From DASUPK01 sp963795665 (lineage in GTDB: Bacteria; Actinomycetota; Thermoleophilia; Solirubrobacterales; 70-9), in assembly GCA_963795665.1 (NCBI GenBank), contig CAWCIP010000020.1, forward strand, positions 1-64,000: DNA of 64,000 nucleotides, in the 5' to 3' direction. This document shows positions 28,922 through 37,186 of this stretch, one piece after another; within the stretch, counting starts at the first letter, position 1, and each line of letters opens with the position of its first letter. The position numbers were made by a program, and so were the translations under genes. The notes under the pieces were generated by a model. The model did not search any database. It was not told the DNA's origin and worked only from the letters and a program-made list of their open reading frames with translations.

Positions 28922-30338
28922 TCAGCCGCGCTCGAACATGCGGCGGCGCTCGTAGTCCGTCACGACCTTGTCGAACAGGCCCTGCTCGAGCCGGCCGTAG
29001 TTGAGGTAGTGCTTGTGGACCGCGTCGCCGAACGCCTTCTTCGCGAAGTCCGACTCTTCCCAGAGGCCGACCGCCTCGCGGAGGGACGCGGGGAAGGCCT
29101 CGGCCTCCCCGGCCTCGTAGGCGTTGCCCTTGAGCTCCGGCCCGGGATCCGTCTGGTTCTCGATGCCGTCGAGACCGGCGGCGAGGAGAGCGGCAAACGC
29201 CAGATAGGGGTTCGCATCCGCTCCGGGGATCCGGCACTCGACCCGCCGCGACTGTCCGTGGCCGACGACGCGGAAGCCGCAGGTCCGGTTGTCGCGGCCC
29301 CATGAGACCGAGGTCGGCGCCCAGCTCTCGGCGGCGTAGCGCTTGTAGGAGTTGATCGCCGGCGCCACGAACAGCGCCAGCTCGCGGATGTGGTTCCGCA
29401 TCCCGCCGAGGAAGTGCCGGAAGGTGTCGGTCTCCTCCCCCTCGGCGTCGACGAAGGCGCTCTTGCCGTCGTCTGCCGACCAGGCTCTGATGGATGTGGC
29501 AGGAGCTCCCGATGTCGTCCTCGGAGGGCTTCGCCATGAAGCTCGCCGAGATCTCGTTCAGGAAGGCGATCTCCTTGACGCCGTTCTTGTAGATCGTGTG
29601 GCGGTCGGCGGAGGTGACCGCGTCGGCGTAGCGGAAGTTGACCTCGTGCTGTCCGTACCAGGCCTCGCCCTTGGAGAACTCGACCGGGATCCCGGCGCCC
29701 ATCATGCCGCGGCGGATCGGCCCCAGATACGCCTCGTCCATCGTCGTGGCGAGGATGTGGTAATCGAGGATGTAGGGGATCGTCGGGGTGAGGTCCTTGT
29801 AGCCCTTCTCCCAGGCCTCCGCGTAGCTCTCCTTGTAGAGGTAGAACTCGAGCTCGGAGGCGGCGTACGGCGTGAAGCCCATCTCCTGTGCCCGCTCGTA
29901 GACGGCGATCAGGATCTGGCGCGGCGAGGCGACCACTGGACTGCCGTCGTGGTTGACGACGTCGGCCAGAACCAGCGCCGTGCGGTCGAGCCACGGGATA
30001 CGCCGCAGCGTCGACATGTCGGGCTGGATCCCGAAGTCGCCATAGCCGTCCTCCCAATTCGCCATCTCGTAGCCGGGGAGCGGCTCCATGTCCATATCGA
30101 GCGCCAGCAGGTAGTTGCAGCCCTCCACGCCGTGGCCGGTCACCTCGTCGAGGAAGTACTCGATCTCGATCCGCTTGCCGAAAAGCCGCCCCTGCATGTC
30201 GGTGAAGGCGGTGACGATCGTGTCGATCGTGCCCTCCTCGCCCGCCTTGCGGAGCTCGTCGAGCGTGAGCATGCCGCGGGTCCCGCCGGGTCCACCTGGT
30301 CGGGGGGCAGCTTCCTTGCTCTTCTCCCCTGATGCCAC
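28922..30338 (-). pseudogene. Glutamine-synthetase-family ligase (PuuA-like), one frameshift
   Basis: ATP-dependent ligase of the glutamine synthetase fold, about 471 residues. The N-terminal beta-grasp has TDMQGRLFGKRIE. Metal and ATP motifs follow: ASELEFYLY (ExE), GQHEVNFRYADA, SSCHIHQS, and SWGRDNRTCGFRVV with RRVECRIPGADANPYLA. It lacks the long type III insert. A single inserted base near 29488, just after the HIHQS loop, breaks the frame. Neighbours (divergent aldehyde dehydrogenase, amidotransferase) fit gamma-glutamylation of a polyamine or other amine more than primary nitrogen assimilation. The GTG at 30338 is 25 bases from the start of the divergent dehydrogenase. TAGGGT lies 6 bases upstream, so the mRNA is probably leaderless. 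Confidence 0.82.
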
Positions 30339-30344
30339 GGGCGG

Positions 30345-30356
30345 ACCCTATATCGT
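30345..30356. promoter_or_regulatory. Back-to-back -10 boxes of a divergent leaderless gene pair
   Basis: On the minus strand TAGGGT (30345-30350) ends 6 nt before the GTG of the ligase. On the plus strand TATCGT (30351-30356) ends 6 nt before the GTG of the dehydrogenase. The two hexamers abut with no base between them, and the whole gap between start codons is 24 nt. Confidence 0.6.
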
Positions 30357-30362
30357 CGGCAC

Positions 30363-31736
30363 GTGGCGAGCAAGGAAGCGATCGAGGTCATCGAGCCGGC
30401 CACCGAGCAGGTGATGGCGGAGCTGCCGCGCGCCGGTGTGGAGGAGACGGACGCCGCGATCGACCGGGCCCGCGAGGCATTTCCGGGATGGCGGGCGATG
30501 GCGCCCGGCGACCGCTCGGCGCTGCTCCACACGCTCACCGACGCGATCGCCCACGGAGCCGAGGATCTCGCCCAGCTGGAGGCGCGCAACGCGGGCAAGC
30601 CGATCTCCGACGCCCGCGGCGAGATCGGGATGGTCGTCGAGACCTTCCGCTACTACGCCGGGGCGCCTGAGCGGCTCACCGGCAAGACGATCCCCGTCTC
30701 CGGCGGCGTCGACATGACCTTCCGCGAGCCTCTCGGCGTGGTCGGGCTGATCACACCCTGGAACTTCCCGCTCACGATCGCATCCTGGAAGGTGGCCCCG
30801 GCGCTGGCCGCCGGCAACACGATCGTGCTGAAGCCCGCCGAGCTGACTCCGCTGACCGCGATCGAGCTCGAGAGGATCGCCCTGGACGCCGGCGTGCCCG
30901 AGGGAGTGCTGAACGTCGTCGCCGGGCCGGGGAGCGTCTGCGGGCGGCGGCTGGTCGAGCACCCGGATGTCGCCAAGGTCGCCTTCACCGGCTCGACCGA
31001 GGTCGGTCGCGGGATCGCAGAGGGCGCCGCCGCGACCATCAAGCGGGTCACGCTGGAGCTCGGCGGCAAGAGCGCCAACGTGATCTTCGCCGACGCGGAC
31101 ATCGATGGCGCCGCTGCCGCCGCACCGATCGCGGTCTTCGGCAACGCCGGGCAGGACTGCTGCGCGCGCTCCCGGATCCTGGTCGAGCGCCCGGCGATGG
31201 ACGAGTTCATGTCCGCCCTGGAGGCTGAGGTGAAGGCGATCAAGGTCGGTGATCCGCTCTCCGAGGCGACCCAGATGGGACCGCTGATCTCGGCCGACCA
31301 GCTTCACACGGTCTCCTCTTACGTCAACGGTGACGCGCCGGTCGCCTTCCGCGGCTCCGTCCCCGACGGACCCGGCTACTGGTTCCCGCCGACGGTGTTG
31401 GCCCCGGTATCCAACGACGACCGGCCGGCCCGCGAGGAGATCTTCGGCCCGGTCGCCTGCGTGATCCCGTTCGACGACGAGGCCGAGGCCATCCGGATCG
31501 CCAACGACACCATCTACGGGCTGTCGGGCTCGGTCTGGACCCGCGACGGGGCGAAGGCGCTTCGCGTCGCCCGCTCGATGGAGACCGGCGTGATCTCGAT
31601 CAACTCGAACACCTCGGTGCGGGTCTCCACGCCGTTCGGCGGCTTCAAGCAGTCCGGCGTCGGCCGCGAGCTGGGCCCTGACGCGCTCGACGCCTACAGC
31701 GAGGTCAAGAACGTCTACTACGCCACGGAGGAGTGA
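30363..31736 (+). CDS. NAD(P)-dependent aldehyde dehydrogenase
   Basis: A 457-residue aldehyde dehydrogenase oxidising an aldehyde to the acid. The cofactor-binding region has TPWNFPLTIASWK and FTGSTEVGR. The general base is in LELGGKSANVIF and the catalytic Cys in NAGQDCCARSR. The end GGFKQSGVGRELG is typical. It belongs to the broad ALDH group that includes aminobutyraldehyde and betaine aldehyde enzymes. The substrate is unproven, but the adjacent gamma-glutamyl ligase-like gene suggests a gamma-glutamylated or free aminoaldehyde. It is 3-fold coupled: its TGA overlaps the SDR ATG (TGATG). The GTG start at 30363 is of the leaderless type. Confidence 0.92.
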   Translation: MASKEAIEVIEPATEQVMAELPRAGVEETDAAIDRAREAFPGWRAMAPGDRSALLHTLTDAIAHGAEDLAQLEARNAGKPISDARGEIGMVVETFRYYAGAPERLTGKTIPVSGGVDMTFREPLGVVGLITPWNFPLTIASWKVAPALAAGNTIVLKPAELTPLTAIELERIALDAGVPEGVLNVVAGPGSVCGRRLVEHPDVAKVAFTGSTEVGRGIAEGAAATIKRVTLELGGKSANVIFADADIDGAAAAAPIAVFGNAGQDCCARSRILVERPAMDEFMSALEAEVKAIKVGDPLSEATQMGPLISADQLHTVSSYVNGDAPVAFRGSVPDGPGYWFPPTVLAPVSNDDRPAREEIFGPVACVIPFDDEAEAIRIANDTIYGLSGSVWTRDGAKALRVARSMETGVISINSNTSVRVSTPFGGFKQSGVGRELGPDALDAYSEVKNVYYATEE

Positions 31737-32479
31737 TGTCGCGACTGGAGGGAAAGGTCTGCGTGATCACCGGGGCGGCGAGCGGGATCGGGGCGGAGAC
31801 GGCTCGCCTCTTCGCCGAGGAGGGCGCCCGAGTCGTCGGGGTCGATTTGGCCGAGGACGCGGAGGGCGAGCTGGCCCTGCAGGCCGACGTCGCCGACGAG
31901 GATTCGGTCCGCGAGATGTACGCGAAGGCGGCCGAGCAGATGGGCCGGATCGACGTCCTGTTCAACAACGCCGGAATCAGCCCCGACGACGACGTCTCGG
32001 TGCTCGACACCTCGCTCGAGGCATGGCAGCGCGTCCAGGACGTCAACCTGAAGTCGGTCTTCCTCTGCTGCAAGCACGGCATCCCGCACCTGCTCGAGTC
32101 GGGCGGCGGCTCGGTGATCAACACCGCCTCGTTCGTCGCGGTGATGGGCGCCGCCACCTCGCAGATCTCCTACACGGCGTCGAAGGGCGGCGTGCTTGCG
32201 CTCTCCCGCGAGCTTGGAGTGGAGTTCGGCAAGCGCGGCGTTCGCGTCAATGCCCTCTGCCCCGGGCCGGTCAACACGCCGCTCCTCCAGGAGCTCTTCG
32301 CCAACGACCCCGAGAAGGCCGCCCGCCGGCTCGTGCACCTGCCGATGGGGCGCTTTGCGGAGGCGAGGGAGATCGCGCAGGGCGCCCTCTTCCTGGCAAG
32401 CGACGACAGCTCCTATGTGACGGCCTCGACCTTCCTGGTCGACGGCGGGCTGTCGGGCGCGTACGTCACGCCCGAGTAG
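31736..32479 (+). CDS. SDR-family NAD(P)-dependent oxidoreductase
   Basis: Classical short-chain dehydrogenase of 247 residues. The cofactor motif is TGAASGIG near the N-terminus, followed by NNAG (FNNAGIS). The catalytic Ser is in NTASFVAV and the Tyr-Lys pair in YTASKGG. NALCPGPVNTPLL is the typical post-active-site segment. The ATG at 31736 overlaps the dehydrogenase stop, so it is cotranscribed with it, and a GTG one codon earlier is less likely. Acidic VDLAE after the second strand suggests NAD(H) rather than NADP(H). The substrate is unknown. It ends overlapping the convergent amidotransferase gene by 14 bases. Confidence 0.9.
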   Translation: MSRLEGKVCVITGAASGIGAETARLFAEEGARVVGVDLAEDAEGELALQADVADEDSVREMYAKAAEQMGRIDVLFNNAGISPDDDVSVLDTSLEAWQRVQDVNLKSVFLCCKHGIPHLLESGGGSVINTASFVAVMGAATSQISYTASKGGVLALSRELGVEFGKRGVRVNALCPGPVNTPLLQELFANDPEKAARRLVHLPMGRFAEAREIAQGALFLASDDSSYVTASTFLVDGGLSGAYVTPE

Positions 32480-33179
32480 CCACGGTGTCGAGGAACCGGC
32501 CGCAGAGCTCCCGTCCCAACCGGTTCCAGTCCGCGATCTTCTCCCGCGTCTCGGCGCGCAGCGCGTCCGGGTCGACGCCGATCCGCACCGCGTCCTCGTC
32601 GGAGCGGTAGTCGTCGATCCACCGCTCGGCGTCCTCGGCGGTCACCTCGGCGTGGAACTGGATCCCCCAGGCTCGCTCCCCGACCCGGTAGGCCTGCGCG
32701 CAGACCGGGCTGCGGGCCAGGATCGCCGCGCCGTCGGGCGGCAGCGCCTCGTAGCTGTGCCACTGAAATCCCGTGAAGCGCGGCGCCAGCGGGCCGATCA
32801 GGGGATCGTCGGCGCCATCGTCGGTGATCTCGACCTCGCACCAGCCGATCTCAGGCTCGCTTGCGCGGCGAGCCGACCCCCCGGCGGCCTCGGCGAGCAG
32901 CTGGCTCCCAAGGCAGACGGCCAGTAGGGGCATCCCGTCGTCGACCATCGCGTCCAGGAAGTCCTTCTCGAAGCGCAGCCAGGGATGGCGATCCTCCTGG
33001 TCGGCGTGCATCGCGCCGCCGAAGGTGAGGACCGCGTCATAGTCGGCGATCTCGAGCCGGGGCCCTCCTCCCCGCTCGGAGAGCCTCCACTCGTCCAGGT
33101 CGACGCCGCGTCCGCGGATCTCCTCGGCGAAGACGCCGGGACCCGCGTCGGGCTGATGCACGATGGCCAGCGCCCTCAT
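32466..33179 (-). CDS. Class I glutamine amidotransferase-like protein
   Basis: A 237-residue amidotransferase-fold protein. The nucleophile lies in LLAVCLGSQLLA and the catalytic dyad in IQFHAEV. An oxyanion strand FGGAMHADQ precedes it. This pattern fits free-standing GMP-synthase-like amidotransferases, several of which hydrolyse gamma-glutamyl compounds in polyamine or amino-acid pathways. The ATG at 33179 gives the usual MRALAIVHQPD start. A longer frame would run into the divergent RidA gene. The location beside the ligase/dehydrogenase cluster supports removal of a glutamyl group, but this is inference. Confidence 0.85.
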   Translation of the reverse strand: MRALAIVHQPDAGPGVFAEEIRGRGVDLDEWRLSERGGGPRLEIADYDAVLTFGGAMHADQEDRHPWLRFEKDFLDAMVDDGMPLLAVCLGSQLLAEAAGGSARRASEPEIGWCEVEITDDGADDPLIGPLAPRFTGFQWHSYEALPPDGAAILARSPVCAQAYRVGERAWGIQFHAEVTAEDAERWIDDYRSDEDAVRIGVDPDALRAETREKIADWNRLGRELCGRFLDTVATRA

Positions 33180-33201
33180 GATGGGATACTGGCGAATCCA
33201 C

Positions 33202-33585
33202 GTGAGACGAGTGGTTGAAACCGAGGAGGCGCCCGAACCCATCGGTCCCTACTCGCAAGCCGTGGTGGCAAACGGTGTCCTCTACTGCAGCGGCCAGGTG
33301 CCGCTCGACCCCGAGAGCGGCGAGCTGATCGAGGGCGGCATCGCCGAGCAGGCTGCCCGCTGCCTGGAGAGCCTCGAAGCCGTCTGCCACGAGGCCGGAA
33401 CGCGCCTTCAGGACGCAGCGCGGATCGGGATCTATCTGACCGACATGGCGGAGTTCCCCAAGGTGAACGACGTGTACGCGACCTTCTTCGAGAAGCCATT
33501 CCCTGTCCGCACAACGGTCGGAGTCGCCGCCCTTCCTAAGGGCGCGCTGGTGGAGATGGACGCCACCGTTCCGCTGGCCACGTGA
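33202..33585 (+). CDS. ridA: RidA (YjgF/UK114) family enamine/imine deaminase
   Basis: A 127-residue RidA protein that hydrolyses reactive 2-aminoacrylate and related enamines. Signature pieces: APEPIGPYSQAVVANGVLYCSGQ, GIAEQAARCLESLEAV, and the end PVRTTVGVAALPKGALVEMD, where the conserved Arg and Glu bind the substrate carboxylate. GTG at 33202 is taken as the start, and GTG at 33211 is also possible. Its TGA overlaps the GTG of the threonine ammonia-lyase gene by four bases (GTGA), so the enzyme that forms the toxic enamine and the one that clears it are made together. Confidence 0.9.
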   Translation: MRRVVETEEAPEPIGPYSQAVVANGVLYCSGQVPLDPESGELIEGGIAEQAARCLESLEAVCHEAGTRLQDAARIGIYLTDMAEFPKVNDVYATFFEKPFPVRTTVGVAALPKGALVEMDATVPLAT

Positions 33586-34736
33586 CCGACACCGTCTCGC
33601 TCGAGGACATTGAGCGCGCTCGCGAGGTGGTCGCCGATGTGGTCCGGCGAACCTACGTCTTCGAGTCTCGCTACCTGTCGCGCACAACCGGGGGCACGAT
33701 CGCTCTCAAGGCCGAGAACCTGCAGCGCACCGGCTCTTTCAAGCTGCGCGGCGCGCTCAACATGATCGCCGGGCTCGACGGCGGCACCAAGGGCGTGGTC
33801 GCCGCGAGCGCGGGCAACCATGGCCAGTCGGTCGCGTACGCGGCGCGGGCCCGTGGTCTGGCGGCGACGATCTTCATGCCCGAGCGTGCACCCCTGGCGA
33901 AGATCGCGGCCGCCCGGGAGTCAGGCGCCGAGATCGTCCTGCAAGGGGAGTCGATCGAGGCCTGCGTCGAGGACGCCCGCGAATACGCCGAGTCCGAGGG
34001 CCTCGCATTCATCCACCCCTACGACGACCCGGCGGTGATCGCCGGACAGGGAACGATCGGGATGGAGCTGGTGGAGGAGGTCGAGGATCTCGCGAAGGTG
34101 CTGATCCCCATCGGTGGCGGCGGCCTGGCGTCCGGGATCGCAACCGCGATCAAGGCCGCACAGCCGACGGTCGAGATCGCCGGGATCCGCTCGCAGTGCG
34201 CGCTCGCCGACGGGATCGCCGTGAAGCAGCCCGGCGAGATCACCGCGCCACTCCTCGAGGACCTGGTCGATGAGGAGGTGATCGTGGACGAGAACGCGAT
34301 CGCCGAGGCGATCATGCTGCTGCTCGAGCGGACCAAGCTCGTCGTCGAGGGGGCGGGCGCCGTGGGCGTCGCGGCGCTCATCGGAGAGCAGGTCCAGCCC
34401 GCCGCGACGGGCACGACGGTCGTGATCCTCTCGGGCGGCAACATCGATACCGGCGTCCTCGCCGACCTCGCGCGACACCACGAGACGGGGCGCGGGAGGC
34501 GGCTGCGGATCTTCACCAAGATCCCCGACGAGCCCGGTTCGCTCGCCGCCCTGCTGACCGCAATCGGTGAGGGCGGCGCCAACCTGATCGACGTGGATCA
34601 CGTGCGCGAGGGAGTGGGCCTCTCGGTCAGCGAGACCGGCGTGGAGCTGGTGATGGAGACCCGCGGGCCCGAGCACGCCGAGCGCCTGCTCGAGCAGATC
34701 AGGAGCCTCGGCTATAGACCCGACGTGCTGAGCTGA
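33582..34736 (+). CDS. ilvA: Threonine ammonia-lyase with ACT domain
   Basis: A 384-residue PLP enzyme converting threonine to 2-oxobutanoate. The PLP lysine is in TGSFKLRGALN, the substrate loop in SAGNHGQSVA, the phosphate-binding tetraglycine-type loop in IGGGGLASG. Residues 305-384 form one ACT domain (FTKIPDEPGSLAALL) for feedback control. Length matches the catabolic/short IlvA form with a single ACT domain. Its start overlaps the RidA stop, matching their chemistry: RidA hydrolyses the aminocrotonate intermediate. Its end overlaps the convergent monooxygenase gene by 25 bases. Confidence 0.92.
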   Translation: MTDTVSLEDIERAREVVADVVRRTYVFESRYLSRTTGGTIALKAENLQRTGSFKLRGALNMIAGLDGGTKGVVAASAGNHGQSVAYAARARGLAATIFMPERAPLAKIAAARESGAEIVLQGESIEACVEDAREYAESEGLAFIHPYDDPAVIAGQGTIGMELVEEVEDLAKVLIPIGGGGLASGIATAIKAAQPTVEIAGIRSQCALADGIAVKQPGEITAPLLEDLVDEEVIVDENAIAEAIMLLLERTKLVVEGAGAVGVAALIGEQVQPAATGTTVVILSGGNIDTGVLADLARHHETGRGRRLRIFTKIPDEPGSLAALLTAIGEGGANLIDVDHVREGVGLSVSETGVELVMETRGPEHAERLLEQIRSLGYRPDVLS

Positions 34737-37162
34737 TCCTCGTAGTCGCCCGGATCGAGGCGCCTCGTCCGTCGCCTGTATTCGAGCGTGAACCCGGGCC
34801 AGTTGTTGGTGTTCCGGCCGTGCTCGTCGACGTACCAGTTGCTGCATCCCGTCTGCCAGACCGAGGTGGAGAGACGGCTCTGCATCTCGCTGTCGAAGGC
34901 GCGCTGGACCTCGGGCCGTACCGATAGCCACCCGCCCGTGCGCCGCAATCTCTCGACCGCATCGGCGATGTAGGCCATCTGGCTCTCGAGCTGGAAGATG
35001 ATCGAGCCCGAGCCGAGATTGGTGTTGGGCCCGTACATGACGAACAGGTTGGGGAAGCCGGCGACCGTCATCCCAAGGTAGGCATTCGCTCCTTCGCGCC
35101 AGGCCTCGTTCAGGTCGAGCCCGTCCCGGCCACGGATCTCCATCGGGGCGAGGAACCGCGTGCTCTCGAAGCCCGTTGAGAGGACGATCACGTCCGCCGG
35201 GCGCTCGGTCCCGTCCTCCGCCACCACCCCGCTCTTCGTCAGCTCGCGGACGCCCTGGCTGACCAGCTCGACGTTGGGCCGCTCCATGGTTGAGTAGTAG
35301 TCGGGCGAGATCAGGACCCGCTTGCAGCCGAGCACGTCATCGGGCGTCAGCGCCCGCTTGAGTTCCGGGTCCGACACCTGGTCGTCCAGGTTCCGCTCGA
35401 ACATCCGGACGCCGAGCCTGCCCACCGCCTTACTCATCAAACGGGTCGCGCCGACGCCCGCCCGCGCATTGAAGGCGGCGATGAAGATCTCGAAGAAGAG
35501 CCACTGGGTGAAGCGGGCCATCAGCCTCGCCGGGGGGAACCAGCGGAAGAGTCGCCTCTCCCACGGCATGTACGGGCGGTCCTTCTTGGGGATCACATAG
35601 GGCGCGGAGCGCTGGTAGACGTCGACCTGGCCCACCCGCTCGGCGATCGCCGGGACGACCTGGATCGTGCTGGCCCCGGTGCCGATCACCGCCACCCGCT
35701 TGCCCTGCAGCTCGACGCCGTGGTCCCAGCGAGCGGTGTGGAAGATCGGGCCCGCAAAGCGCTCCGCGCCCTCGATCCGAGTGGTCGCCGGGCGGCTGAG
35801 CTGGCCGCAGGCCGAGACGAGCACGTCCGCCTCGACCGTGCCGTCATCCGTCTCGAGCCGCCAGCGACCCGAGTCCTCGTCGAACTCGGCACGCCTGACC
35901 TCCGTTCCCAGCCGCAGGCTGGGCCGCAGGCCGTACCGCTCGATGCAGCGTTCGAGATAGTCGAGGATCTCGGGCTGCGGCGAGTAGCGGCGGCTCCAGT
36001 CCGGGTTGGGCTCGAACGAGAACGAATAGAGATGCGAGGGGACATCGCAGGCCGCGCCCGGGTAGGTGTTGTCCCGCCAGACGCCACCGATCCCGTCGGC
36101 CTTCTCGAGAATGGTCAGCGAGTCGACGCCCGCCTTCTTCAGGGTGATCGCGAGGCCGATGCCGCCGAAGCCCGCCCCGATGATCGCGACGGTCGGGGTC
36201 CGCCGTCCGTTTCCGGAGCCGTTCGTCGACGCGCCCTCGCGGCGCGTCGAGAGCGGGCGGCCGGCCCAGATGTCGTCGAAGGCTCCAGACAGGTCGGCCA
36301 TCGCGTCGTCCGCCTCCCTGAGCAGCCCGGCGGTGATCTGAAAGTCGTGCCACATGCCCTCTAAGCGCGTGTAGCCGACATCGACGCCGGCCGCCCGTGC
36401 GCGTTCGGCGAACAGATCGGAGTCGCTCAGCAGGATGTCGTGGGTGCCGACCTGGATGTAGGTCGGCGGCAGGCCGTCGAGGTCGGCGCCGACCGGGGAG
36501 AGCTCGGGGTCGAGCGGATCGGCGTCGCCGCGGTAGAGCTCGCCGCCGCGCACGGTCCAGTCACGGAACAGCCCCACGTCTCGCCGGGCGTTCACGCCCA
36601 TCGAGGCGCCCGAGCAGGTCAGGTCGAGCCAGGCGTTGAGGAGCACGAGCGCGCCCGGGAGCGGATCGCCCTCGGTGCGCAGCCTGAGGGCAAGCGCGAC
36701 GGCCAGCCCGCCGCCCGCGGAGTCCCCGGCGATCACGATCGACTTGGGGTCGATCCCGGAGGCCAGCAGCTCCCGATATGCGGCGAGGGCGTCCTCCAGA
36801 GCCGCCGGATGCTTGTGCTCAGGACCGAGGCGGTACTCGGGCAGATGCACCGGCGCGCCGGCCGCCAGCGAGATCTGCGCGGCCAGGCCGCGGTGCGTCC
36901 GGCGGGACCCTAGAACGTAGGCGCCGCCATGGAGATACAGGACGGCCCGGGAGCGAACCGCATCCCCGGACTCGATCCGGTTGCTGGGGACCCCGCCGAG
37001 CGACCGCTGCTCGATCGAGATCCCCGGCGGGACCCGGCTGATCCTCGCCGCCGCCTCGGTCCAGGCGCGCTGGACGCGGATCGGGATCCAGGTGCGCTGG
37101 ACCGAGCGCTGCAGCGCGCGCGTCAGCAGTTTGACCACGGGCCGAGGCAGGTACCGGCTCAC
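34712..37162 (-). CDS. Esterase-Baeyer-Villiger monooxygenase fusion
   Basis: An 816-residue two-enzyme protein. Residues 1-310 are an HSL-type alpha/beta hydrolase: oxyanion HGGAYVLG, nucleophile GDSAGGGLA, Asp in THDILLSDSD and His in GMWHDFQ. After a Ser/Asn/Gly linker, residues 325-816 are a flavin monooxygenase: FAD motif IIGAGFGGIG, the Baeyer-Villiger fingerprint FAGPIFHTARWD, and the NADPH motif VIGTGAS. One polypeptide could convert a ketone to an ester or lactone and hydrolyse it. GTG at 37162 is chosen because upstream codons lie inside the divergent crotonase gene, and TATTCT sits 8 bases upstream. Substrate unknown; steroids, terpenes or long-chain ketones are typical. Confidence 0.88.
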   Translation of the reverse strand: MSRYLPRPVVKLLTRALQRSVQRTWIPIRVQRAWTEAAARISRVPPGISIEQRSLGGVPSNRIESGDAVRSRAVLYLHGGAYVLGSRRTHRGLAAQISLAAGAPVHLPEYRLGPEHKHPAALEDALAAYRELLASGIDPKSIVIAGDSAGGGLAVALALRLRTEGDPLPGALVLLNAWLDLTCSGASMGVNARRDVGLFRDWTVRGGELYRGDADPLDPELSPVGADLDGLPPTYIQVGTHDILLSDSDLFAERARAAGVDVGYTRLEGMWHDFQITAGLLREADDAMADLSGAFDDIWAGRPLSTRREGASTNGSGNGRRTPTVAIIGAGFGGIGLAITLKKAGVDSLTILEKADGIGGVWRDNTYPGAACDVPSHLYSFSFEPNPDWSRRYSPQPEILDYLERCIERYGLRPSLRLGTEVRRAEFDEDSGRWRLETDDGTVEADVLVSACGQLSRPATTRIEGAERFAGPIFHTARWDHGVELQGKRVAVIGTGASTIQVVPAIAERVGQVDVYQRSAPYVIPKKDRPYMPWERRLFRWFPPARLMARFTQWLFFEIFIAAFNARAGVGATRLMSKAVGRLGVRMFERNLDDQVSDPELKRALTPDDVLGCKRVLISPDYYSTMERPNVELVSQGVRELTKSGVVAEDGTERPADVIVLSTGFESTRFLAPMEIRGRDGLDLNEAWREGANAYLGMTVAGFPNLFVMYGPNTNLGSGSIIFQLESQMAYIADAVERLRRTGGWLSVRPEVQRAFDSEMQSRLSTSVWQTGCSNWYVDEHGRNTNNWPGFTLEYRRRTRRLDPGDYEDQLSTSGL

Positions 37163-37170
37163 GAGACGGG

Positions 37171-37180
37171 AGAATAGGCT
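37171..37180. promoter_or_regulatory. Overlapping -10 boxes of divergent monooxygenase/crotonase genes
   Basis: On the plus strand TAGGCT (37175-37180) ends 6 nt before the GTG at 37187. On the minus strand TATTCT (37171-37176) ends 8 nt before the GTG at 37162. They share the central TA, and the start codons are separated by 24 nt. Confidence 0.5.
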
Positions 37181-37186
37181 CCCCGT

